53,439 nucleotides of DNA from Paenibacillus sp. N3.4 (GCF_008017805.1 NZ_VRTT01000052.1:1-53439), one strand, 5' to 3'. Positions 1 through 8,658 are shown, counted from the stretch's first letter. Translations and numbers: made by a program. The notes: a model not told the origin generated them from the sequence alone.

Positions 1-84
1 TGTAGCTCTGCATTTGGTTTTAAGTAGAATCCACTACTCATTCTAACCAAAAGCAACCTACGTTAGGCGAATGAGGGCCGCCTC

Positions 85-190
85 GTTCATTATGACTAAA
101 GGGGAACTATAGTTCATAAAGACATGAATGCAGCCGTCCAGATGGAGCGGCTGCTTTTTCGTTGACGAACGGGCAGGATAGCTTGGTTAT
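85..190. repeat. Recurrent intergenic element, copy 1
   Basis: Seen: a GAAC-N4-GTTC palindrome (GAACTATAGTTC, about 105-116) is followed by a hairpin with GCAGCC/GGCTGC arms and a T tract (about 133-160), then by the phrase AACGGGCAGGATAG (about 168-181). The same order of parts recurs at 639-735, and the first two parts recur at 1674-1760. The hairpin plus T tract could act as a rho-independent terminator. Together with the repeated sequence on both sides, it looks like a dispersed element placed between small genes. A GTTAGGC sequence just upstream (about 62-68) fits the core of integron attC sites, but the other copies do not show matching cores. Its function is unknown. Confidence 0.5.
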
Positions 191-293
191 TTAACGAATA
201 TTAATTCAAGTAAACGGATAGTTTACGGAGTTCGTTTATAAGAAGTTTAATGAAAGAGCGGCATGAGCAAATAATTTCAAAGAAAGGTGTTCA

Positions 294-572
294 ATGAAAG
301 TATTTTTAAGTATCACTCAAACCATATATTTGATTTCATTACCGTTTTGGTTTTTAGTTTGGGGATTATCATTCATGGCGTTTGATAATGGGATCTCTCT
401 ATGGGGAATTATTTGTGTGGTTGTAATAAGTCTGTACCCTGTTGCTGTAATAGTTTGTTCAATTTTATCTTGGATATTTAAATCAAAGAATAAATCGCGA
501 TTAGCAGTTATCTTATGCTTGATTCCTTCGTTATGGATTTTTAGTGGTATTCTATTAGTATTGATTTATTGA
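294..572 (+). CDS. Small hydrophobic membrane protein, unknown
   Basis: A 92-residue protein starts at an ATG preceded by an AAAGGTG ribosome binding site about 7 bases upstream. It is almost entirely hydrophobic, with about three predicted membrane segments (roughly residues 5-28, 33-58 and 70-90) separated by a short basic loop (KSKNKSR, near residues 63-69). I do not recognise a family. It stands alone between two copies of the recurrent intergenic element, so it looks like a mobile or accessory small gene. No function can be assigned from the sequence. Confidence 0.6.
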   Translation: MKVFLSITQTIYLISLPFWFLVWGLSFMAFDNGISLWGIICVVVISLYPVAVIVCSILSWIFKSKNKSRLAVILCLIPSLWIFSGILLVLIY

Positions 573-638
573 AATTACCCTAATGGAGTATGGATAGCTG
601 AATCTTGGTTACCAATCTGCACCCGTTTGGGTTCACTC

Positions 639-735
639 CGCTAACGGTGAACGAGAGTTCAATAGCAACATGAAGAGGCAGCCAGCCCGTGGATTGGTTG
701 CCTTTTCTCAAGTAACGGGCAGGATAGTTCGAAAT
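639..735. repeat. Recurrent intergenic element, copy 2
   Basis: Seen: CTAACGGTGAACGAGAGTTC, which contains the GAAC-N4-GTTC palindrome, is followed by an imperfect hairpin with GGCAGCC and GGTTGCC arms and a TTTT tail. AACGGGCAGGATAGTTCG follows, almost identical to the 3' part of copy 1. It sits between two unrelated small genes. The hairpin may terminate transcription of the upstream gene. The conserved sequence outside the hairpin argues for an element and not just a terminator. Confidence 0.5.
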
Positions 736-783
736 CAATGTTGAACTATTGAAGAATGAAGTGCATGAATAAGAGGTGTGAAT

Positions 784-1116
784 ATGAGGTTTGAACTTAT
801 TGATTTAAACGGTGTAACCGTTATATCTTTGCCCGCAGGTTCCGATTTGTTAGAAGCTTTTATTGGGACAAATCTTCAAGATAAAGATGAAAATGGTGTC
901 TGGCTAATCGACTCAATAAACGAAGTATTAAATGGGAAAGTAGAAAATTCAACTCTCGGCGATGTAAAATACTTTGTAATCCAGCTTAATAATACATCTG
1001 TGAAGATTATCGACTCATATTCTGATAATGAAGCCTATTGCGAGTTGCCAACAATAACATTTAAAAACATCATTGTAAATTGGCTTAAACAAAAGGATAA
1101 TTACTACATTGATTAA
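784..1116 (+). CDS. Hypothetical protein, unrecognised
   Basis: A 110-residue soluble acidic protein. The ATG at 784 is preferred over the in-frame GTG at 778 because AGAGGTG at 772-778 forms a ribosome binding site that would overlap the GTG. It has no signal peptide or membrane segment. The sequence alternates short hydrophobic beta-like strands with Asp/Asn-rich turns and has a C-terminal aromatic/lysine tail. I do not recognise a family; size and style resemble small immunity-like or DUF proteins of Bacillales, but that is only an impression. A partial version of the recurrent element (CTAACGATAACAGTAGGTTC) follows its stop codon directly. Confidence 0.6.
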   Translation: MRFELIDLNGVTVISLPAGSDLLEAFIGTNLQDKDENGVWLIDSINEVLNGKVENSTLGDVKYFVIQLNNTSVKIIDSYSDNEAYCELPTITFKNIIVNWLKQKDNYYID

Positions 1117-1171
1117 GCTAACGATAACAGTAGGTTCAAGTAATCGATGAGACGAAGAGGGGGAAACCGAA

Positions 1172-1627
1172 ATGAAGACGATCAAGCGCATGATGGACCA
1201 CCTGTACTGGGCAGACGGACGCATATTGGACGCGCTCGAGGAGAGTGAGACGAAGAACAAGGACCTTCTGAAGCTGGTTCGGCACGTCGCGGTCGCGGAA
1301 CGAGTCTGGCTGTCCCGATTGCAGGGCAAGGGCAGCGCGCAATATTCGTTGTGGGAGGAAGCGGAAGACCTGACGGCGCTCCGGACGATGTTCGAAGAGA
1401 ACGCCGAGCAATATCGCGTCTATATCGAAGAGCTCGAGGAATCCGAGTTGGACGAGATGGTCGACTATGCGAACCAGAGCGGGGTTCCGTTCCGAACGTC
1501 CGTACGGGACATCCTGTCGCAGGTCCTCTTACATGGGCAATATCACCGAGGACAGATCAACCGGGTACTTCGGATCGAATCGGCAGAGCCCGTCCAAGTC
1601 GATTACATCACGTTCGCGAGGCTCTAA
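1172..1627 (+). CDS. DinB/YfiT-like four-helix protein
   Basis: A 151-residue protein with the layout of the DinB superfamily: an N-terminal helix with HLYWADGRIL (near residues 10-19), a central RHVAVAERVWLSRL (near 37-50), and a C-terminal LLHGQYHRGQINRVL (near 119-133). The His residues near 10, 38 and 123/127 are where this family usually binds a divalent metal. Members include bacillithiol-dependent transferases and damage-inducible proteins of unknown activity; the substrate cannot be read from this sequence. The start has a strong GAGGGGG ribosome binding site. The gene is visibly GC-richer than its neighbours, with many GCG, CGC and GAC codons, which suggests a different origin. Confidence 0.82.
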   Translation: MKTIKRMMDHLYWADGRILDALEESETKNKDLLKLVRHVAVAERVWLSRLQGKGSAQYSLWEEAEDLTALRTMFEENAEQYRVYIEELEESELDEMVDYANQSGVPFRTSVRDILSQVLLHGQYHRGQINRVLRIESAEPVQVDYITFARL

Positions 1628-1673
1628 CGGGGCCTCATAATCACCATCACTCGGAATGGGATTGGCATTGACC

Positions 1674-1760
1674 TAACGGCGAACGATAGTTCAATAAACA
1701 GCGGCAGTCTAGGACTTTATTTTCAGTCCATGGCTGCCGCTGTTTATTTTATTAGGGTCA
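1674..1760. repeat. Recurrent intergenic element, copy 3
   Basis: Seen: CTAACGGCGAACGATAGTTC, very close to the 5' part of copy 2, is followed by a long hairpin with arms AACAGCGGCAG and CTGCCGCTGTT (about 1698-1744) and a TTTATTTTATT tail. The third part (GGGCAGGATAG) found in the other two copies is not obvious here. It lies just after the GC-rich DinB-like gene and likely also terminates its transcript. Confidence 0.5.
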
Positions 1761-1894
1761 GTCTAATACTAATGTAATTCGTAAGGACGCGTGTGATCAA
1801 CTCATCCAGTCAAATACTTTATTTTCTTTCAACACCAACTTAGGCAGTTTCGATGCACCCCATAAAGGGTTTTATGGAATAGACGTGGCAAACC

Positions 1895-1970
1895 CGCTAC
1901 TATAGGAGTAGGATGTTGATGGTAAGAGCCCCGACCTCAACTTGTGCTAGCAAGTAAGTGGGGGAGGTTC
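1895..1970 (+). promoter_or_regulatory. Structured leader that may hide the ribosome binding site
   Basis: The region upstream of the 46-codon ORF holds a small hairpin (CTACT 1897-1901 with AGTAG 1907-1911) and a second nested one. In the second, ACCTC at 1934-1938 can pair with GAGGT at 1964-1968, enclosing an ACTTG/CAAGT stem. That pairing covers the strong ribosome binding site GGGGGAGG. From memory, the phrases AGAGCCCCGACCTCA and GTGCTAG-CAAGT resemble leaders of Bacillota holin-like type I toxin genes; I could not confirm this by search. Such leaders usually delay translation until an antisense RNA can act. Confidence 0.4.
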
Positions 1971-1973
1971 ACT

Positions 1974-2114
1974 ATGATCGAAGTGTTGGTTATTGTATTA
2001 TGGATAATAGAACGACTTGCCTCAATAGGATATAGAAGCCTTTATGGGATTCAAGGTGTTAGATGGCAAGTTCACTCGTTAAATAGGAGGATTACATGGC
2101 CTGGAGCAAATTGA
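1974..2114 (+). CDS. Small hydrophobic ORF, possible type I toxin-like peptide
   Basis: A 46-residue peptide starts at the ATG five bases after GGGGGAGG. Residues 2-12 are strongly hydrophobic (IEVLVIVLWII), enough for one short membrane helix, followed by a basic, Arg-rich tail. Its 3' end overlaps the start of the next gene (2096) by 19 bases in another frame, so the two may be translationally coupled. Together with the structured leader, it is reminiscent of small membrane toxins of type I systems. It could also be a leader peptide for the downstream gene. No antisense promoter was identified. Confidence 0.4.
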   Translation: MIEVLVIVLWIIERLASIGYRSLYGIQGVRWQVHSLNRRITWPGAN

Positions 2115-2665
2115 AGCAACTTTTGGAGAGCTTTCTCTGTCCTGCGCTATATGGAAGGTTAGAATACCGCGCAACTAGCTACCGTTATTTACCTGATAAA
2201 GCAGGACTTTGTTATATTGCGGTAGATAAAAAGAACATACTCAGTATGAGTGATATAACTACCTTAATCAGATGGTATCATACGGAGCTGGAAATAAAGA
2301 ATGATCCAGATATCCAAATTCCTATCAACAATGAAGAAATTGAAGCTGTCAGAAAAGATACCAAGGGGATAGTTCCGGAGGATCGTCTCAAAGTAATTGC
2401 AAGAAATAGAAAAATATCAGAATATGCAAAGGAGCTTTTATCAGAACAGTCAGCATTAAGTAAATCCAATTTTATTGTTGTAGCAAATAAGTTTTTATCT
2501 ATTTCTATAGAGGAAAGCCTAGAGAGCAATGATATCTTATTGAATATTTTAGCTTTGGTTGACAGAAGAGTTGGAAAAAAGCGAATTTTAAACATGACCG
2601 AGAAGATGAAGTTAAAGCATCCAATTGTGCAGTATTTTTATGAGCTACGGCTTAGCACGTTATGA
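2096..2665 (+). CDS. Uncharacterised protein, SF0329-like
   Basis: A 189-residue soluble protein with an AGGAGG ribosome binding site 6 bases before the ATG. The N-terminus (MAWSKLKQLLESFLCPAL, then RLEYRATSYRYLPDKAG) reminds me of a Bacillales family annotated as SF0329, whose function is unknown. The N-terminal half looks like a mixed alpha/beta domain; the rest is mostly helical and rich in Lys, Glu and Ile. It follows the type I toxin-like small ORF with overlapping ends. The family identification is from memory and moderately uncertain. Confidence 0.6.
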   Translation: MAWSKLKQLLESFLCPALYGRLEYRATSYRYLPDKAGLCYIAVDKKNILSMSDITTLIRWYHTELEIKNDPDIQIPINNEEIEAVRKDTKGIVPEDRLKVIARNRKISEYAKELLSEQSALSKSNFIVVANKFLSISIEESLESNDILLNILALVDRRVGKKRILNMTEKMKLKHPIVQYFYELRLSTL

Positions 2666-2842
2666 AAGTTAATAAACCCTTAAAATAGTCCCATACAATA
2701 AACTACTGTCCCTACTACATAGAAACGAGTGAATAAAAAAACAAAAAAATCCGGATATGATAAATGAAGATACAGAAAATGGGAAAACAAAGGAACTTTT
2801 TGCTCCAGCATATCGTCTAAATGAGCAGAAAGGAGTGGGCAG

Positions 2843-4495
2843 ATGAAAAGAAAATGGAAGCTCGTTTTAACAGGATGCTCTGCAGCAGCAAGTCTAATGA
2901 TCGCATGTAGCTCTTCTGCAGCTAAGCCAGACCAATCCAATCCTACACTTATAACTGTTGTGAAGGATACCCCATTTTATGCCCATGCGGCGGAAGAAGC
3001 ACCAACAGGTGTATTGGGTTATTTTCAAACACTAAAGGTCAAGGAAATATTAGTTGATAGTACGACGATTTGGTACAAAGTGGATACATGGTTAGGTGAA
3101 CAATGGATTCCCAAAATCGCAGGTACAGTCATAGAAGGGGAAATTGATTCTGTAGATGTCACCATGCACACGCTAAGAATTGAAGCGATTCGCGACACTC
3201 CTTTGTTGGATGGATGGCAAACGCCGTTTATTTCTCCCCAGGAGATCTATATTACTGGGCGATATCATGATTGGTACCGTATTCAATCCGCAGACGGGAT
3301 GCCGAAGTGGCTTGATGCGCCTTTATTGCTGGAAGAAATTCACGAGGAACCTGCCGACTTCGATATGCTGTTGACCCGGAAGGAACAGTTGTATGAAACC
3401 CCTTATCTTAAAAAAGCGCCGATTGCTCTTGCTCCGCAAACCGTACATGTCCTAGCCACGTGGGATACCGGAAAAGACGGGTATCGCTTCCATGAAATTG
3501 TTTGGTACAAAATCCAAACCGATCAAGGACCAAGATGGGTGCTGCCAACGGACGAACGGGTCGACGTCAAGCCAGTCCAAGAATCCATAACGCTCCCTAC
3601 AGGTGGCTACTCTTCATCCGCGCCAGAGACGGAAAATGATTTGAATTGGCTCGATCCGGGTACGGTTCTGACAGCTTCGGCGCGCTGGAATGACTGGTTT
3701 CAAGTGCAGATCGGCTCTACCGGTATGGCTTGGGTCAACCCAGGGCTGTCACTGAAGAAGCGGCCGCTTGGAACTGTGGCTTCAAACGAACTACTGCATC
3801 TGACAGAGGATACAGCTGTCTATAGGTATCCAAGTCCTGATGCCATCGCTCATCCGAAAGGCTACTATTCCCCGCAACAGGTAAAGAGCATCGCTATGTG
3901 GTCGGGGGACGACATGCTCAATTGGTATTTATTCCACGGCTTTGACGGAGACCTATGGGTTCCGCAGCCTCGGAATGCTTCCAACCGATCGTTAATTGGC
4001 AGCTGGAGCCTCTTTCGGTCAGACCCTCCCGCGAAGGGGACCCATGGAGTGTCCTTTGATGTAAATCTGTCGAAATATTCCCAGCGTCATGGTTACGAGC
4101 CCGAGGAAGGAGTGTTGTTCAATTTGCGTGTCCGAAGCACCTCGGTAACTCTCACGCATCCGTTTGAGTTTGATATGCAAATCTTTAGGCTCAAGGATGA
4201 TTCGGAAGAAGCCTTGAAGCATCCGGAACAGAAAGAGATCATGTGGACTCGAAAGCTGCCGTCTCTCTCAGTCGCGTCTCTTGAACGTACGAATCTCCAG
4301 TCCTTATTTATTGAATGGGATCAGAAAGACGCTGAGGGGAAGCCCGCTCCTTCGGGTGAGTATGCCGCGCGAATCATTCCGACTCCCGTTCATTACATAC
4401 TAGGTGGAGAGAGCGAAGAAAGAACCATGACAAAAGAAGAAATGCAGGCAGCAGTCAGCGATCCAGAGATTTTTGCAATTTTGCCGAAGGAATGA
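2843..4495 (+). CDS. Lipoprotein with SH3-like repeats and BsuPI-like domain
   Basis: A 550-residue exported lipoprotein. Residues 1-22 form a signal peptide ending in MIAC, so Cys22 is the likely lipidated residue. About four SH3-like repeats follow (roughly residues 35-85, 100-155, 175-235, 245-310), each with the pattern of a WYKV/WYRI-type tryptophan strand and a closing W(I/L/V)P or W-containing strand. A further such unit lies near 320-380. The C-terminal part (about 395-530) resembles the BsuPI-type intracellular proteinase inhibitor domain: a beta-sandwich start (FNLRVRSTS), an MWTRKLPSL segment, and an EWDQKDAEGKPAPSGEYAAR ending. The product probably sits on the outer membrane face or in the wall. 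Ligand and target are unknown. A terminator follows. Confidence 0.7.
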   Translation: MKRKWKLVLTGCSAAASLMIACSSSAAKPDQSNPTLITVVKDTPFYAHAAEEAPTGVLGYFQTLKVKEILVDSTTIWYKVDTWLGEQWIPKIAGTVIEGEIDSVDVTMHTLRIEAIRDTPLLDGWQTPFISPQEIYITGRYHDWYRIQSADGMPKWLDAPLLLEEIHEEPADFDMLLTRKEQLYETPYLKKAPIALAPQTVHVLATWDTGKDGYRFHEIVWYKIQTDQGPRWVLPTDERVDVKPVQESITLPTGGYSSSAPETENDLNWLDPGTVLTASARWNDWFQVQIGSTGMAWVNPGLSLKKRPLGTVASNELLHLTEDTAVYRYPSPDAIAHPKGYYSPQQVKSIAMWSGDDMLNWYLFHGFDGDLWVPQPRNASNRSLIGSWSLFRSDPPAKGTHGVSFDVNLSKYSQRHGYEPEEGVLFNLRVRSTSVTLTHPFEFDMQIFRLKDDSEEALKHPEQKEIMWTRKLPSLSVASLERTNLQSLFIEWDQKDAEGKPAPSGEYAARIIPTPVHYILGGESEERTMTKEEMQAAVSDPEIFAILPKE

Positions 4496-4587
4496 TGTAC
4501 ACAACGCACATCGTCCCATCTTTCCGGTCGAGAACCTTGTCGAAGCAACAACAGCTATCCGAGATACGATAGACGCAGTAATTATAT

Positions 4588-4626
4588 AAAAGGTTGTGGT
4601 GCCTCAATGGGTGCCATAACCTTTTT
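4588..4626 (+). terminator. Rho-independent terminator
   Basis: Seen: AAAAGGTTGTGGTGCC pairs, with G-U pairs, with GGTGCCATAACCTTTT, and a T run completes it. It closes the lipoprotein gene and insulates the germination operon. The rest of 4496-4867 shows no further gene; a spore-specific promoter is expected before 4868, but I could not identify one with confidence. Confidence 0.75.
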
Positions 4627-4867
4627 ATATTTAGCAGATATTCTGCAGATCGGAAATCTTGGTTAATAACTTTTGGCTATTTTGGAATAATAATCATTAG
4701 AACATCTTGTTAGGCTGAAAGGAATTTGGATGTGTGGCACAAAGTAATGATTTATTTTCCGAGATTAGATATATGGATTGGAGCCTTATGTTCCTTTGCA
4801 ATTCCTTTTGGTATTTCTAAGATTAATAATTGGCTGCAGGGTAGTGGGAGGAGGGGGAAGTAAAGCG

Positions 4868-6346
4868 ATGGCGGCTAATTGGAGTGAAAATCTGGAAGAT
4901 AATCTGCAATTGATGCGAGAGATGTTAGGGCACAGTCCCGATGTTATTTTCCGAACTTTCAGAATAACTAGCTATCAGTGGAAGGTAGCCGTTGTGTGTT
5001 TGGATGGTTTAGTCGATAAAGCGGCTCTTAACGAACAAGTGATTAAACCACTCATGTTGGCCAAAGACTTTCCCGATCCGAATTCGGAGGTTACAGAGGA
5101 ACAAATAAAAAATGCCATCGCAGATTCGGTTATTTGGATTGCCGAAATAAATGAGGTTCCATGCTTGAATGATTGCGTTCTTCAGATCATGGAGGGGAAT
5201 ACCGCATTATTTATAGATGGCGTTACGGATGTCATCATCCTTGGTACGGCTGAATGGAATGGCCGCGCAATCGAAGAGCCTCTATCCGAAGCTACGGTAC
5301 GGGGATCTAGGGAAGGGTTTGTCGAGAACATCCGCAACAATACGGCACTTATTCGCCGCCGCATCAAAGACCCGAATTTTTCGATGATCAATTATAAGAT
5401 CGGTCGACGATCAAAAACAAATGTATCCCTTATGTACATTAAGGGACTGACTAACGAAGAATTGCTACTGAAGGTGAAAAGCAGAATCGAGCGGATCGAT
5501 ATCGATGAGATTCCTGAATCAGGATATATCGAACAATTGATCGAAGATAGTTATCTATCGCCATTTCCGCAGATGCAAAATACAGAGCGTCCTGACCGGG
5601 TAGCAAGCGCTCTGCTGGAAGGACGAGTAGCTTTATTAATCGACGGTACTCCTTTTGCATTGATTATTCCCGTTACGTTTTCTATGCTGTTGACTTCGTC
5701 GGAGGATTACTATGAAAGATGGCTGCCCTCTTCATTAATTCGGATTTTGCGGTATGGGGCGGCGTTTATCGCGTTATTTCTTCCCGCTCTTTATATTGCT
5801 TTAATTTCCTACAATCATGGATTAATTCCGACGAAATTCGTGATATCCATCGCAGCAGGACGAGAGGGAGTTCCCTTTCCATCTATTATTGAAGCGTTGA
5901 TTATGGAAATTACACTTGAAATTCTAAGGGAAGCTGGACTTCGTCTCCCGAAACCTATTGGACAAACCGTTGGTATAGTTGGTGGTTTGGTCATTGGGCA
6001 GGCTGCCGTTCAAGCAGCAATCGTAAGCCCGATCATGGTCATTGTAGTCGCTCTAACGGCGATATCCTCCTTTGCTCTTCCACAATATGCAGGAGGGATT
6101 GCGATAAGGATGCTCCGATTTGCGATGATGTTAGCGGCAGCTGTACTTGGACTCTACGGAATGATGCTGCTGCTTATTGTCATGACGGTCCATTTAGTAA
6201 AGTTGAAAAGCTTTGGGGTTGATTACATGGAACCTATAGTTCCTATAAAAATAAATAATTGGAAAGATTTACTCATGAGAATGCCGCTCAACATGATGAA
6301 ACGACGCCCTGAGATGAACAAACCCCAAGACCGTACACGACAGTAG
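4868..6346 (+). CDS. Spore germination receptor A subunit (GerAA family)
   Basis: A 492-residue protein; the ATG at 4868 is chosen because GGGAGGAGGGGG lies about 10 bases upstream, whereas the upstream in-frame ATG at 4778 has none. Residues 1-250 form the soluble N-terminal region, including FRTFRI and DGVTDVIILG. The segment with FPQMQNTERPD and LLEGRVALLIDGTPFALI is the conserved GerA junction. Five or so membrane segments follow (about 275-300, 310-335, 375-400, 405-425, 430-460). GerA-type A subunits sit in the spore inner membrane with B and C subunits, and the complexes respond to nutrients. It is the first gene of a tight operon with gerB and gerC. The germinant cannot be predicted. 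Confidence 0.92.
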   Translation: MAANWSENLEDNLQLMREMLGHSPDVIFRTFRITSYQWKVAVVCLDGLVDKAALNEQVIKPLMLAKDFPDPNSEVTEEQIKNAIADSVIWIAEINEVPCLNDCVLQIMEGNTALFIDGVTDVIILGTAEWNGRAIEEPLSEATVRGSREGFVENIRNNTALIRRRIKDPNFSMINYKIGRRSKTNVSLMYIKGLTNEELLLKVKSRIERIDIDEIPESGYIEQLIEDSYLSPFPQMQNTERPDRVASALLEGRVALLIDGTPFALIIPVTFSMLLTSSEDYYERWLPSSLIRILRYGAAFIALFLPALYIALISYNHGLIPTKFVISIAAGREGVPFPSIIEALIMEITLEILREAGLRLPKPIGQTVGIVGGLVIGQAAVQAAIVSPIMVIVVALTAISSFALPQYAGGIAIRMLRFAMMLAAAVLGLYGMMLLLIVMTVHLVKLKSFGVDYMEPIVPIKINNWKDLLMRMPLNMMKRRPEMNKPQDRTRQ

Positions 6347-6369
6347 AGAGCAAATGGGAGAAAAGCATC

Positions 6370-7469
6370 ATGAAGATAAATCCTAGAGACAAACTTACAT
6401 CCACACAAACATTCATGATTGTATCCAAAAGTATGATAGGATCAGGAATCCTCATTCTTCCGCAAGGGGTAGCCAAAGACGTTGGAACTCCTGATGGCTG
6501 GATCTCCGTTATCATTAGCGGCGTTATCGCCTTACTCATCGGGTATGTAATCATTAAATTAAGTCAACGCTTTCCCAAATTGACCTTTTTTCAATTTAGT
6601 CAATTAATAGCAGGGAAATATGTAGGTATTCTCCATGGAATCATCTTTGTGCTTTATGTCACGCTCTCTTCCGGGTACCTTCTGCGTGTGATGGGAGAAG
6701 TTATCCGTATGTATTTGTTGGATAGCACCCCTATAGAAGTGATCATGATTGCTTTCCTGAGTGTTGCAGCCTATCTGACATTGGCAGGAATAAACCCTAT
6801 AGCTCGTCTGAATGAACTTTTTTTTCCTGTTTTCATTATATCTTGGTAGCGCTTATTGTGCTCAGTTTAAAAGACTTTGAATTTGATAATATAAGACCGG
6901 TGCTGGGAGATGGCGTTGTACCGGTACTGAAAGGGATCAAGACCTCTTTTATAGCGTATAGTGGTTTTGAAATCATGCTCATTTTTACGGCCTTTATGAA
7001 AGAACCGCAGAAGGCTGTAAAATCGATGATGTTAGGAATCAGTGTGGTCATTATTTTATATACGTTGGTCGTCCTGATTTCATTTGGCACGCTGACCGTT
7101 GAAGAAGTGAAGACGGTGACATGGCCGACGATGACAGTAGCCAAAAACATAGAATTACCTGGAGAGTTTTTCGAACGGTTCGAGTCCCTGTTTTCTGTTC
7201 TGTGGGTATTGTCGATGTATACGGCTTTTGTGCCTTTTCAATATGTGGCCAGTTTCGGGCTAGGTCAAGTGTTGAAAAAGGATTATCGAATCTTTGTTTA
7301 TGCGACGCTTCCCGTTATTTATATAGTTGCCATCTATCCGAGAGATTTGAATAGTGTGTTTAAACTAGGGGATTTCATCGGGTATTTAGCCCTTTTTACC
7401 ATCATCATCATGCCATTAATTTTTTGGGTGATCCTTATGCTAAGGGGGAAGAGTGTTGAAAGCAGCTAG
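6370..7469 (+). CDS. Spore germination permease B subunit (GerAB), frameshifted
   Basis: An APC-type membrane protein of about 366 residues, interrupted by a frame break. The first part (6370-6849) covers about four membrane helices from SKSMIGSGILILPQG. The second part resumes with LVALIVLSLKDFEFD and continues to the end at 7469 with the remaining helices. The break is at 6841-6846 (TCTTGG): one extra T would give codons for I-S-L-V-A-L and restore a full-length family member. B subunits are thought to bind or transport the germinant. The end overlaps gerC by 17 bases. Either the gene is inactive or the base was lost in sequencing; the intact second half favours the latter. Confidence 0.85.
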
Positions 7470-8658
7470 AGGGATCTGCATGTTGTCCTGTATGATTCTC
7501 CTTTTTCCTATCACGGGATGTTGGGATCGAGTTGAAATTGAGGATGTAGGGATTGTCCTTGGAATTGGATTCGACAAGCCTTCTGAGGATATGAAAGAGC
7601 CAAGTCAAACAATGGCAGTCCAACCGATTCAAGGAAAGAACAAGCGGATTTCTATGATGCATCACTTTGCTATTCCCAAGCACTTCGCTGCAAAGGAAGG
7701 TGGACTTGCTTTAAATAATTATATCAATATTGTCAGTGAGGGAGATGCTGTTTTTGATAACATAAATCGATTGTCATCGAGGCTATCGCGTATTCCTAGC
7801 TATGAGCATCTAAGAATTATTGTGATTAGCGGTGAGCTGGCCAAGACATTTGATTTGCAAAATATGATTAATTTCTTATTGCGTAATACAGAAACGAGAA
7901 GAACCATTCGAGTCATGATTTCGGAGGGTAAAACCAGCGATATTTTTCAAAAGAAAGGAATTGACTCTAATCCCGCCTTGAAATTAAGAGGGATGGCTGA
8001 AGAATTTCATAAGACTTTACTTATACCGCCTCTTTTAGAATTAGGGGATATGTCAGAAAATCTGACTGGTAAAAAGAGTTTTATCATTCAACGTGTAGTC
8101 ACTTTTGGAAAGGAAAACAAACTTGCCGGAGCCGCCGTCATAAAAGGAGATCAAGGAAGAATGATAGGTTGGATCGGAGAGAAGGAGGTTGTTGGTTTGA
8201 ACTGGCTGAAGGGAGGAAACAAACAAACAGGTATCACGAAAGGTGTGGATCCAAAAAGCGGTGAGAGGATCGTCTATGAAGTTAGAACGATAAAAAGTAC
8301 CATCGTGCCAAAAGTCGAGGCAGAGCAAATTTCTTTTGAAGTCAACATTCAAACAGAAGGAAGACTAAGGGAAGATTGGGCATATCCCGGAAATGCTCTA
8401 GAAGAAAGCTTTGTAAAAAGAGCGGAGCAAGCAACTGAAGTATCTATTAAGAAATCAGTTGAAACAGCTCTTGCTAAAACACAAAAAGAATATAAAGTAG
8501 ATGTCATTAATTTTGGGAAGAAACTGGAAATTAAGTATCCGAAAGTTTGGAAACAAATAAAGGACGATTGGGATACGACATTTAGCATGCTGCCTATAAA
8601 AGTAAATGTAAAGGTGAAAATTATTGAGTTCGGAATTCGAGGAACCAAAAAGGGGTAA
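7453..8658 (+). CDS. Spore germination lipoprotein C subunit (GerAC family)
   Basis: A 401-residue Ger(x)C protein with a GTG start, RBS AAGGGGGAAG just upstream, and overlap with the end of gerB. The signal peptide ends at the lipobox ITGC, giving lipid-modified Cys24 followed by the family mark WDRVEIED. Typical central segments include NRLSSRLSRIPSYEHLRIIVISGE and the arginine-rich RNTETRRTIRVMISE. The C-terminal domain (about 220-400) matches the family's length and ends in KVKIIEFG. The protein anchors on the outer face of the spore inner membrane and is needed for receptor function. It completes the gerABC operon. Confidence 0.92.
   Translation: MLKAARGICMLSCMILLFPITGCWDRVEIEDVGIVLGIGFDKPSEDMKEPSQTMAVQPIQGKNKRISMMHHFAIPKHFAAKEGGLALNNYINIVSEGDAVFDNINRLSSRLSRIPSYEHLRIIVISGELAKTFDLQNMINFLLRNTETRRTIRVMISEGKTSDIFQKKGIDSNPALKLRGMAEEFHKTLLIPPLLELGDMSENLTGKKSFIIQRVVTFGKENKLAGAAVIKGDQGRMIGWIGEKEVVGLNWLKGGNKQTGITKGVDPKSGERIVYEVRTIKSTIVPKVEAEQISFEVNIQTEGRLREDWAYPGNALEESFVKRAEQATEVSIKKSVETALAKTQKEYKVDVINFGKKLEIKYPKVWKQIKDDWDTTFSMLPIKVNVKVKIIEFGIRGTKKG

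Noticed and set aside
62..68. GTTAGGC as an integron attC core
   Set aside because: Matches the core pattern, but the partner core and the same match in the other element copies are missing, and no integrase gene is in the window.
4778..4867. Longer GerA subunit starting at 4778
   Set aside because: No RBS, and the added 30 residues are not typical; the ATG at 4868 has a strong RBS.
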